From Symbiodinium natans (Eukaryota > Sar > Dinophyceae > Suessiales > Symbiodiniaceae), in the NCBI GenBank assembly GCA_905221605.1, contig CAJNDS010000324.1:327383-391382 (forward strand): a stretch of DNA of 64,000 bases. Reading direction: 5' to 3'. The notes below the pieces were generated by a model, which was not told the DNA's origin, ran no database searches, and saw only the letters and a list, made by a program, of their open reading frames with translations. A program made the position numbers and the translations under genes. Positions 17,301 to 29,300 of the stretch are shown here, one piece after another; within the stretch, counting starts at the first letter, position 1; every line of letters begins with the position of its first letter.

Positions 17301-20300
17301 AGTAGGCGCTCATTTGATTTTTTGGGGTTGGGGTTCCCTTATATACCCCTTTAAACCAAAAAGGGTACCCTTCTTATTCCCAGGTTACTCCTGGGTCTAG
17401 TTTAGTAGGAAGGGTGGGGGGTTTCAGGAAGCACTTTATGAGTTTGTAAGGGAACATTACAGGGTTGCTTTGTTGTTTTTTGGGGCTTCTCGTTCCCCCT
17501 AGTCCTCAGATAGTCTTTACAAAGCCAAAACAATTTGAGTTTTTATAGGGCCCCCCAAGCCTACCCTAGCATTGGGGTCCTGAGGACCCCGAACATAGAA
17601 GCACGAGTGCTGGATCATTTGAGATGCAAGAGTTTGGGGTTCTTGGGGGTAGGTACCTAGGGAATCTTAGGGAGAACCCTGTTTTGTTCAGGACCCTACA
17701 AGCATTCGAACCAAACCCTGCCCGGCCCAAACTTTGACCCATAAACCCTACTTTTTTAGCCCGCGACCCTAAGCCACTCAAACCCTAACCCCGAACCCCA
17801 AAGCCCAAGCACAAACATCCTAAACCCTTTGTCCTCAACCGCCCAACCCTAAACCCTATACTAAGCCAAGCCCTACAAAATCACTAAATCCCAAATTCTC
17901 CAAAACTCTGCCTAGTCCCAAACCCTCCTAAACCTTCCCAAAACTCCTAAACCCTCCTAAACCTTCCTAAACCCTCCTAAACCCTCCTATATAAACCCTC
18001 CTAAACCTTCCTAAGCCCTCCTAAACCCTCCTATACCCTCCTAAACCCCTAAACCCTAAACCCTACCTTCCTAACCCTCCTTTCCCCCCCTCCCCCCCGC
18101 TCCCAAACCCCAAACCCCAAACCCCAAACCCCAAACCCCAAACCCCAAACCCCAAACCCCAAACCCCAAGCCCTAAACCCTAAACCCTAAACCCTAAACC
18201 CTAAACCCTAAACCCTAAACCCTAAACCCTAAACCCTAAACCCTAAACCCTAAACCCTAAACCCTAAACCTCTCTATCACACACATATATATATATATAT
18301 TTATTTATTTATTCCCGAAAGCATCGCGAAGGGTTCTTCCGTGCGGAGCCCTCTGACCCAACAACATAGAGTGAAGTGCATAGAGTGAAGTGCATAGAGT
18401 CAAGTGCATAGAGTGAAGTGCATAGAGTCAAGTGCATAGAGTGAAGTGCATAGAGTCAAGTGCATAGAGTCAAGTGCTTAGAGTGAAGTGCATAGAGTGA
18501 AGTGCATAGAGTGAAGTGCATAGAGTGAAGTGCATAGAGTGAATTGCATAGAGTCAAGTGCATAGAGTGAAGTGCATAGAGTCAAGTGCATAGAGTCAAG
18601 TGCTTAGAGTGAAGTGCATAGAGTGAAGTGCATAGAGTGAAGTGCATAGAGTGAAGTGCATAGAGTGAATTGCATAGAGTGAAGTAGAAGTTAATAGAAA
18701 TTACGAGATTTACGTAGAATCTAGTAGACCTTCGTACCCAGTCCTAGATTTCTAAATTAAAATTACTCTTTCTAAGGCGGCGGGCTGGGTTGACATCGCC
18801 AATCGGGATTGCAACCCTCTGCGGGTTTCGGCGTGGTCGCGGTGCTAAAACCGTCGCTTTTTTACGTTTCTTGATTTGCGCGGACAACCCTCTGCGGGTT
18901 TCGGCGTGGTCGCGGTGCCAAAACCGTCGTTTTTTTACGTTTCTTTGTGTCCGCGGACAACCCTCTGCGGGTTTCGGCGTGGTCGCGGTGCTAAAACCGT
19001 CGTTTTTTTACATTTCTTTGTGTCCGCGGACAACCCTCTGCGGGTAATCGCCGGGTCGCGGCGCTAAAACCGTCGTGTTTGGTACTTTTTTTCGTGGCCG
19101 CAGACAACCCTCTGCGGGTTTCGGTGTTGGCGCAGTGCCAAAACCGTCGTGTTTTTGCATTTTGTGACATACAAACGTAACCCCTCTGCGGGTTTCGGCA
19201 TTGGCGCGGTGCCAAAACCATCGTGTTTTTGCGTTTCTTGACATGCAAACGTAACCCCTCTGCGGGTTTTCGCGTGGTCGCGGTGCGAAAACCGTAGTGT
19301 TTTTGCGTTTTTTTTGTCGACTTGTGTAGTACAGACGTAGTACGCCGGGGACTTCCGTGGCTGGAAAATCGACTTTTGTAGTACAAACGTAGTACGCCGC
19401 GGACACGCGAGTCGACTTTTGTAGTACAAACGTAGTACGCCGCGGACACGCGGAGCTTCCGTGGCTGGAAAGTCGACTTTTGTAGTACAGACGTATAGTA
19501 CGCCGGGGACACCCGGAGCTTCCGTGCTGGAAAGTCGACTTTTGTAGTACAAACGTAGTACGCCGCGGACACGCGGAGCTTCCGTGGCTGGAAAGTCGAC
19601 TTTTTGTAGTACAAACGTAGTACGCCGCGGACACGCGGAGCTTCCGTGGCTGGAAAGTCGACTTTTTGTAGTACAGACGTGCAGTACGCCGGGGACACCC
19701 GGAGCTTCCGTGGCTGGAAAGTCGACTTTTGTAGTACAAACGTAGTACGCCGCGGACACGCAGAGCTTCCGTGGCTGGAAAGTCGACTTTTTCTAGTACA
19801 GACGTAGTACGCCGCGGACGCCCTCGGCGTCTGAAAACACCGCATCGCAAATACCATGGTCCCCGAATTCGCTGTTTCCAAAACCATCGCAAATACCATG
19901 GTCCCCGAATTCGCTGGTTCCAAACGCATGGCAAATGCCATGGTCCCCGAATTCGCTGCTTCCAAAAGCATCGCAAATACCATGGTCCCCGAGTTCGCTG
20001 TTTCCAAAACCATCGCAAGGAGCTTCCGTGGCTGGTTCCAAAACCATCGCAAATACCATGGTCCCCGAATTCGCTGGTTCCAAAAGCATCGCAAATACCA
20101 TGGTCCCTGAATTCGCTGTTTCCAAAAGCATCTCAAATACCATGGTCCCCGAATTCGCTGTTTCCAAAACCATCGCAAATACCATGGTCCCCGAATTCGC
20201 TGTTTCCAAAACCGTCGCAAGGAGCTTCCGTGGCTGGTTCCAAAAGCATCGCAAATACCGTGGTCCCCGAATTCGCTGCTTCCAAAAGCATCGCAAATGC

Positions 20301-23300
20301 CATGGTCCCCGAACTCGCTGGCTCCAAAAGCATCGCACATACCATGGTCCCCGAATTCGCTGGTTCCAAACGCATGGCAAATACCATGGTCCCCGAATTC
20401 GCTGCTTCCAAAAGCATCGCAAATACCATGGTCCCCGAATTCGCAGTTTCCAAAACCATCGCAAGGAGCTTCCGTGGCTGGTTCCAAAACCATCGCAAAT
20501 ACCATGGTCCCCGAATTCGCTGGTTCCAAAAGCATCGCAAATACCATGGTCCCCGAATTCGCTGTTTCCAAAAGAATCGCAAATACCATGGTCCCCGAAT
20601 TCGCTGTTTCCAAAACCATCGCAAATACCATGGTCCCCGAATTCGCTGGTTCCAAAAGCATCGCAAATACCATGGTCCCCGAATTCGCTGCTTCCAAAAG
20701 CATCGCAAATGCCATGGTCCCCGAACTCGCTGGCTCCAAAAGCATCGCACATACCATGGTCCCCGAATTCGCTCGTTCCAAACCATGGCAAATACCATGG
20801 TCCCCGAATTCGCTGGTTCCAAAACCATCGCAAATACCATGGTTAATGATTTCGCAAATTCACATGGTGCTCCAATGCCGAGCGTGCGAAAACATCGCAA
20901 ATTTCATTGTTATTTAATTCCCGGCGTGCGAAACTCACTTCGGTCAGATTTCACTGTGCTTCTCTGCTCTTTGAAGCTCCAAGGTCTTCTTGCCAACCTC
21001 GCTCTTCTGTCCTTTTTTCTTTGAAAGGCGCTCTGGAGTGTGAGCTTGGACTTCAGAGCGACTGCCGATGATGCTCATGGCTGACGGCTCTCGCGTTAGA
21101 TGTTGTTGTCTTTTCTTTCATAGCATCGCGTTGACAGGACGTGCGCAGCCGAGTCGGGTGCATGCAAGTGAAGATCATACAGTTCAAGTCCGTTTACTTC
21201 AGATCTATTGAATGCCAATGAAGTGTATAGAGTTGACCACAAGTGCATGGCATTCAACTCAACACACTTGAGTGCCATGCAGTTCGAGTGCATACACGTC
21301 CAGTATACAAGTGAGTATGCAACCATATAAGTGCATACACATAAGTGCATACACTTGTCCAAGTGCATACAGTTCGAGCGCACAGAGTCAAGTGCATAGA
21401 CTCAACGCACCGCAAATCGATGCTTTCGGGCCAATCGTCTTCTAGTTTATTTATTTATTTATTTAAACCCTGTACACCTTCGTGGCTAAGGGTCGTGTCT
21501 TCGTGGCTAAGGGTCATTTCTTCGTGGCTAAGGGCCATTTCTTCGTGGCTAAGGGTCATTTCTTCGTGGCTAAGGGCAATTTCTTCGCTAAGGGCCATTT
21601 CTTCGTCGCTAAGGGCCATTTCTTGGTCGCTAAGGGCCATTTCCTGGGTGCTAAGGGCCATTTCTTCGTGGCTAAGGGTCATTTCTTCGTGGCTAAGGGC
21701 AATTTCTTCGCTAAGGGCCATTTCTTCGTCGCTAAGGGCCATTTCTTGGTCGCTAAGGGCCATTTCCTGGGCGTGGCTAAGGGTCATTTCTTCGTGGCTA
21801 AGGGTCATTTCCTTCGTGGCTAAGGGTATTTCCTTCGTGGCTAAGGGTCATTTCCTTCGTGGCTAAGGGTATTTCCTTCGTGGCTAAGGGTCATTTCTTC
21901 GTGGCTAAGGGCCATTTCTTCGTGGCTACGGGTCATTTCTTCGTGGCTAAGGGCCATTTCTTCGTGGCTAAGGGTCATTTCGTGGCTAAGGGTCATTTCC
22001 TTCGTGGCTAAGGGTCATTTTCTTCGTGGCTAAGGGTTGGAGGACAGAGCTTGCTGATGAAAAATGTAAACTTTTTATTTCTTAATGTTTTGGGATTCTC
22101 TGGGTGGGTGAGTTTTTTCGAGAGCCCAAACAGCGGCTCTTCTTGGGATTGCTCGACCCGGAGCTGCTGAACCCTGAACCCTGAACCCTGAACCCTGAAC
22201 CCTAAACCCTAAACCCTAAACCCTAAACCCTAAACCCTAAACCCTAAACCCTAAACCCTAAACCCTAAACCCTAAACCCTAAACCCTAAACCCTAAACCC
22301 TAAACCCTAAACCCTAAACCCTAAACCCTAAACCCTAATACCCTAAACCCTAAACCCTAAACCCTAAACCCTAAACCCTAAACCCTAAACCCTAAACCCT
22401 AAACCCTAAACCCTAAACCCTAAACCCTAAACCCTAAACCCTAAACCCTAAACCCTAAACCCAAGCAGGTCTGCGCCCTGCGATTCACGGAGACGGCCCG
22501 TGCCAGGAAGCAGGGTGCGGGCGGGGGCGCCCCTGAGCCGAAAAGCCCCGGAAGAACCCAGAGCCCTAAGAACTCGTTTAGGGTTTAGGGTTTAGGGTTT
22601 AGGGTTTAGGGTTTAGGGTTTAGGGTTTAGGGTTTAGGGTTTAGGGTTTACGGTTTAGGATTTAGGGTTTAGGGTCTCAGGCCCGAAATCCCCAAGTGCA
22701 AAACGGCTTCAGGGTTTAGGGCTGAAGCCCGGCGAGTTTCCCAAGCTCTCGGCTCACACCCCAAGATGCTCCTCCCCCCTATACATGGTCACTTCCCTAA
22801 GTCATGGCCCCTTTTGGGGTTACTGCCATAAGGCGGCCCGTAGTATTTAAGAAACCCCCTCAAAAGGGGACCATCATCTTTGAGAGCTTACCATATACAC
22901 CCGAAGACCCTGAAGCCTGGACAGCCTCGTTTTCGGTGACCTCCTGCCGCCCGTCGCCTGGCGTTTGTGCTTGGCAGCCCAGCAGTACCCTTGACCCCCC
23001 TCTCTTTTTTTTCGGGGGGAGGTTTTATGGCCTTAGAAGGTAACCAACCCAAAAAACAGGGTGCCCTTATGATAATATGGTTACTGGGCTACCAAGCTTG
23101 TAAGTAGGACTTGAGACGGAAGATGCCTTTCCTTCCTCTATAGGCTTAGAGTGACCCGAAGCCCCAAACCTCCTAAAGGCCAAAGGGATCCGAAAGGCGG
23201 GACGGAAACTGGGCGGGCTTCGCCTACGCATTCCGCGAAGCCCTATAAACCCTACATCATCTTGAGATTGGCATGTTCCCCCTTTGACTAACAGTCCTTA

Positions 23301-26300
23301 ATAGGGAATTCTCATAGGGGTACTATAATCCCAATTAAGAATTAAGGACTGTTAGCATAAGGGGGAACATACAACCGATGCTGCAGGGAAGGTGGTAGCG
23401 GAGGAGTGAGCACAGAAGGTCCAGAGTGGCTTTCGGGTTTAGGGTTGAGGGTTCCGGAACCCCAAACCCCAAACTCCAAACCCCAAACCCCAAACCCTAA
23501 ACCCTAAACCCTGAAAAATCCTAAACCCTGAGCCCTAACCCCAAACCCTAAAGAACAGCAACATAGGGTTTAGGGTTCCTCGTGGTGCACGAGGCAGTCC
23601 TAGTGGCCCGGCCAAGACGTTGGCACAGCTGTCTCTGAACGTGGCAGCAATGTCCCATATAAACCATAAACCCTAAACCCTAAACCCTAAACCCTAAACC
23701 CTAAACCCTAAACCCTAAACCCTAAACCCTAAACCCTAAACCCTAAACCCTAAACCCTAAACCCTAAACCCCAAACCCCAAACCCCAAACCCTAAACCCC
23801 AAACCTACAAGCTGTAACCTGGGGTTCAGGGTCCAGGGCTTAGGGTTGGGAAGGTATAGGCTTTTTGGCACCTGCGCCTTCGGATCCCTGAAGACTTAAG
23901 CCCAAGCATTTAGCAAGCGGAGTTTAGGGTTTAGGGTTTAGGGTTTAGGGTTTAGGGTTTAGAGTTTAGGGTTTAGGGTTGAGGGTTGAGGGTTTCGGGT
24001 TGGGGGAAGCCTCGGGAGTACTTGGGAGGGTTCGGCAAGATTCGTTACTTTCCCTCCCCTCCGGAGCTAAGCCCTATACCCTACACCCTACACCGAAGGC
24101 TCTATGATTGAGAGCTAAACCCTGAACCCTGAACCCTAAACCCTAAACCCTAAACCCTAAACCCTAAACCGGCAAAGCTTTAAAGGCCGCAGCCCCGCAC
24201 GCCCTCCGCAGGATCTTGAAGAACGGCGGCGAGTGCCTGACTTTCGACACCCTGGCCATGCGTGGCTTGTCTTTAATTGGGTTTAGGGTTTAGGGTTTAG
24301 GGTTTCGGGTTTCGGGTTTAGGGTTTAGGCAGTTTTGGATTTCGCTCTCCAGAAACAGAAACAACCATGAAGCAGTTTGGCAGCAGTTTCGGACAATGCA
24401 AGGAGCAGTTTAGAGGACATGTCAACTAAACTTCCTCTCGCAGGTTTCCGGTCAATTTGGCTTCGACGGCATATGTTAACTTCGAAAAGTTAAATTCGGC
24501 AGCGTTCAAGTTAACCATTCTCTAACCGCCTGTTTCCACTTCTGAAAAGTTAGAATGACCAAAGGCAAATTTGCCACATGACCTTTTTAAAACTGTTTGG
24601 CTTATAGCTGGTCTTATAGGAAGAGATTCTCGCGCCGAGAAGATTCTACCTCTCGGCACTTTGTTGCATGAAGGTTGCCCGCAAACGATTCCTACCTGAA
24701 AAAGAAACTCTGAACATTTTCGTCTTTGCCTACTTGGCTCACCTGTCCTGTGCCCTTTTGTGCTTCGCTTGGAACTGCGCGATGCTGAGTCACTTCATGC
24801 GCAAATCATCCACGCATGATGCCATAGCTTGCGTTGGGAGTGCTACTTCGTGGTCTCGAGACCGGCGCCTCGAAAGCACAAGCTCCTGACTTCCTCCCAA
24901 GCCTGTTCCTGCTGCTTCAGCAAGGGAGTGAACTTGGGGACATCGCTGCTACATGAGCTGCGAGCAAAATGGATTTGGGAACGTGCAGAAGATCAGAGTA
25001 GAAATCTTTTGCCATGCTGACCACAGTTTCTTGGAAGAACAGAAAGCCAGGCCCAACAACGGCAACCTCAGACGAGCTGGATGTGTGCAAAGAAGCGCGC
25101 TCGTAGCGGAAACCCTAAGCCTAAGTCCTAAACCTTTCGCCCTGAACCAAGCCCCCACGTCCTAACTCCCCGAGCGGCCCCAGCGCCCAAGCCCTACAAA
25201 CCCCACCCCCGAAACGTTTTCTAAGCTCCCTCCACAGCTCCAGAAACCCTCAACCTTGAATGCCCCTGAGCCCCCTAGGCCCCCTAAGCCCCCTACTGTA
25301 AACCCCCTAAGCCCCCCAGCGCAACTCCCTTAAGAACCCGAAGCCGAGGCAGCCCTCTGGGCAAAGGCACCGTTCTTCTGCGCGGCCCCGTGAAGGCAAT
25401 GCGGAGGGGTTGGGGACTCCGGGGCTTTGGGGGTTGAGGCCTTTTAGTGTTTTTTTTTTTTTGTTTTTTTGGGGGGGGGGGGGATGTAGGGTTTTAGGGG
25501 CTAGGGCCTTAGGGTTTAGGGTTTAGTGGCCTTTAGACTCTAAACCTTGCAAACTGTAAGCCCTAAACTGCAAATCCCTCGGCAACAAGCCTGCACCCAC
25601 ACCCTAAACATTACCCCAAAACACTCTCAGCGCCTCACTTTCCTGGGTAGGGGAAGGGCGTGTAAGGATTTAGGGGTGTTTGAGCCTTCGTTCATCAGGG
25701 TTTAGGGTCTAGGGCTTAGGGCTTAGGGCGTAGGGCTTAGGGCTTAGGGTTTAGGGTTTAGGGTTCAGGGTTTAGGGTTTAGGGCTGAGTCCAGGTGAAG
25801 AGTTGAGGGTTTGGCGTACAGGGCAGCATGTTGAGGTTTGAGTTTTCCTTCGGGGTTTAGGGTCGAGGGTTAGGATTTAGGCTGGACATGGCAGGAGACA
25901 CGCACCAGCAGACATGCACGAAGAGTGGCAACATAGGGGCCTGCGCAGCAGCAATGTCATTTTGGGGATTTTGTATATATATTTTTTTGGTATTGTGGTC
26001 TCAGATGTGCAGGCTGGTGCCCAAGATTCCCAAACAGGGGCCCTTTCGTCATTTTCAGCTTTTGTATGACTTTGCTGCCGAAGGCTCGCGAGGCGGAGCG
26101 CCACTTTGGCAAGGCTGGCTGGAAGTTTCCCTCAACTACTAAACCCCAAACCCCAATGAGCTGTACACCCCCCAACCCTAAACCCCAAATACCCCAAACC
26201 TAAACCCTAAGCCTAAGCCCTAGACCCTCCAACCCTAAACCCTCAACTCGTTATGGGGTTTTCGGTTTATGGCTTGGGGCCTCTAAATCACCCAAACCGC

Positions 26301-29300
26301 CTAGCCCACTAAACTCTCTAAGCCGAACACCAAGCCCAAAAATCCTGAATTCCCTAACCCTTAACCCAACTTTGAAACCACAACACGAAACTAAAAACCC
26401 CTAAGCTCTCGTCATCCTTTCCTCCAAGGTGCTCTGCTCTTCGCTTTGTCGTTGGGGGGTTTCGGGTCCTTCGAAGGCTTTAGAAAGTAGCGCTTAGGGG
26501 CTTTTAAGTTTGGCTTCGGGTTCACTGTCGGCAAGCTGCTGCAGACAGCAGGGTCCGCCAGCTGCTATCAAATAGATGGACCGGGACTCGCCATCCCCAT
26601 TCAACCCATTGACTGGGCACGTCCGACGGCTGCGGGAAGCCTCCGGGAGGCCCGTTCCGGCACCCCTGGCGCTGCGCGCAGAGTTCGTGAACTCCACCCG
26701 CCCACCCGATGAACTGGGCACGTTCTACCCACGGGCTGCCTTCCGGACGCCTTGCGTATGGGGGTTTCCTGAAGAGGGGTTTAGCCTTGGGGGGGGGGTT
26801 TATAGGGCTCTCAGGAGTTACTACAGTTGCCAACATGGCATACAATGCAAGCCCCAAAACCTTCAACAATGCCACCGCGCACCCTGCAACCCCCAAAAAC
26901 CTACTTTTCTCAGTTTTCTCCAGGCGCCCTACGCCCAAAACCCTTTACCCTCAGCGCCAAACTCCGAAACCCTGAGTCCCTAAAGCCTCCAAGCTTCCCG
27001 TAACACCTAAAACCCCCCCAGCAAAAATCAGACAAGTCCTCAAAAGCAGCCTCAACTCTAAACCCTAAACCCTAAACCCTAAACCGTAAACTCTAAACCC
27101 TAAAACCTGAACCCCCCAGAGCCCCTCCAAACCCTTCCATCCTTGCACCATAAGTCCCCAACCCCCCCCCCCCAGGAACCGGAAATCCGAAAACCGGATT
27201 AACAACCCTTTGACCCCCTAAAACCCATAGACCCCCATATCCCTAAACCCTTATCCCCTAACACCCCTCCCCCTAAGGAAAGAAACCCCAAAACCCCTAA
27301 ATCCTTTAACCCTGAACCCTAAATGCCCCCGACCGTCAAAAAACCTTCCCACGCCCTTGAAATCCCTAAACCCCAAACCCCAAACCCTAAACCCTATAAA
27401 CCTTATACACCTTAATAAAACTTATAAACCTTATAAACCTTATAAACCTTATAAACCCTATAAACCCTATAAACCTTATAAACCTTCTAAACCTGATAAA
27501 CCTGATAAGCCCTAAGGCCTAAGCCCTAGCCCCCTGATAAACCCCAAGCCCTAAACCCTAAGCCCTAAACCCTAAACCCTAAACCCTAAACCCTAAGCCC
27601 TAAGCCCTAAACCCTAGACCCCCTCAAAAGCCCCAGGCGCCCGGCGTCCCCAACTCGAAGACCGCCCCCTACGTGCGCTCCAAGGGTCGCAAGCCGCGCG
27701 GCCGAAGGGGGTGTAGGGGGTAGGGTTTAGGGTTTAGGGTTTAGGGTTTAGGGTTTAGGGTTTAGGGTTTAGGGTTTAGGGTTTAGGGTTTAGGGGGTAA
27801 GGTTTAGGGTTTAGGGTTTATTGCCCCAGTAATAACTGTACTTATAGCTAACCACTTATATACAGTAAGCCTCTTGGTTTCCGGGGCTTACGGCACTTAT
27901 GGTTCTGCTTAGGGTTTTTAAGGTGTTCAAGGTTTTTAGGTTGTTAAGGGCTGTAGCTTTAGGTTTTTGAGGGATGTTCGGGGTTTAGGGTTTACGGCCT
28001 TGTGTTGCTTGGGTGTTTAGGACTTAGGGTTTCTGAGTATTTTCAGGGTATTTTCAGGGATGCTCAGGTTTTAGGGCTTGGTTGTTCGTTTAGGTTGTGT
28101 AAGGGGTTTTTGTTCGGGGCCGTTTTGAGGGTTACAGGGTCCTTCAGGGAGGGGGGTTCAAGGGGGTATGTAGCCAAAGGTTCCCTAATGCTCCCCACTC
28201 CTCTCTAGGGCTCCGTAAGCTTCCCTAGGTACCTAGCCCCCGGTGAACCCCCCTCCCGACCCGATAAGGGCTGTAGGGTTTTTGTGGGCTTCAGGCTAGG
28301 GGTTTGCGAAGTTAGCAGCGTTCGGGTTCAAGTGGTTTAGGGCTCTCGGTGTTTGCTAGGGTTTCGCCTTAAGGTTTTGGTGGTCTTGAGGTTTCAGGGG
28401 GGTCTTTGCGGATCTTGCAGGTTTTGGGGTTTTGGGCATAGCATTGGTCGACTAAACACAATCGTGTGAAGACATGCCCGCCAACCGCCCAAACACAACT
28501 CAACACGATGCAGCCTCAGAGTTTCCCGCCTCTTTTTTACCCCTTATGGGCCCTGTACAAATTAAGGGCCCATACATCAGAACCCTGTAAAGGAGGTTAG
28601 GGACCATATTTGGGGCCCATGAAACTACCCTCAGAAACCAAGCCCTAACCCCAAACCCCAAACCCCCTAAACCCTAAACCCCCTAAACCCTAAAGACCCT
28701 TAAAAGGGGCCCATGTAAGTGCCCTTGGACTTTGGGATCTTGAGGCCACGAGATCTCCGCATCAAGACGTCGAGTCGCCCCCCCCCCCCCGTTAAAGCGT
28801 GAACTAAGCCCCGAAGGCGAACTCAAATCCCCTATAAGGGTTTAGGGTTTAGGGTTTAGGGTTTAGGGTTTAGGGTTTAGGGGAAACCCTAAACCCGAAA
28901 CCCTAAGCCCTAACCTCCCACAACCTGCCGAAGGCCATGCCTTACCAAGGTCCCTGATCCTTTAACGAGAGTCACCCCTCAGTCTTCACGACTGCCTTTA
29001 GGTTCTAAAGGTAGTTACAGTGGTCCCTCAATATGGTCGCTTACATTCTTTAAAGGGTTCGGAAGTAAGGGGGGGCTTTGGTTTCTTGTAGGGTATATAA
29101 GGGGAAAAAATTAAGGGGACCATGCAACAACCCGTAGATAGGTCTTGGATTCTAAACCCTAGACCCTCAACCCTGAAACCCTCGCTGAGGTTCGAGAAGT
29201 CCCGTGGCCGCCGCAACCCAGCCGAACTTAGGATGTTTTCGCACCGCTACACCCTAAACCCTAAGCCCTAAACCCCAAAACCCTAAACCCTAGGTTCTTG

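Larger units (their letters stand above)
18265..22110. mobile_element. Satellite-carrying element, copy 2 (3.8 kb)
   Basis: The left flank CCTCTCTATCACACACATAT and the right flank at about 22055-22110 (GATGAAAAATG, TTTCTTAATGTTTTGGGATT, TCTGGGTGGGTG) match copies 1 and 3. Five satellites lie between, and almost no telomeric heptamers occur inside. It is in eL18 intron 7. Confidence 0.65.

Noticed and set aside
18991-20781. 596-codon reverse ORF and 417-codon forward ORF as genes
   Set aside because: They run through three unrelated satellites whose periods are multiples of three. Both strands are open, and the region is inside eL18 intron 7.
21455-21808. MALSHEE repeat protein on the reverse strand
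   Set aside because: A 21-bp minisatellite with period divisible by three; the forward strand is equally open.
25393-25410. Extending eL18 exon 10 through GCAATGCGG
   Set aside because: This would add residues and break the frame into the next exon. Ending at AAG|GC and joining 26084 gives the family-conserved K-x-R-E..HFG order.
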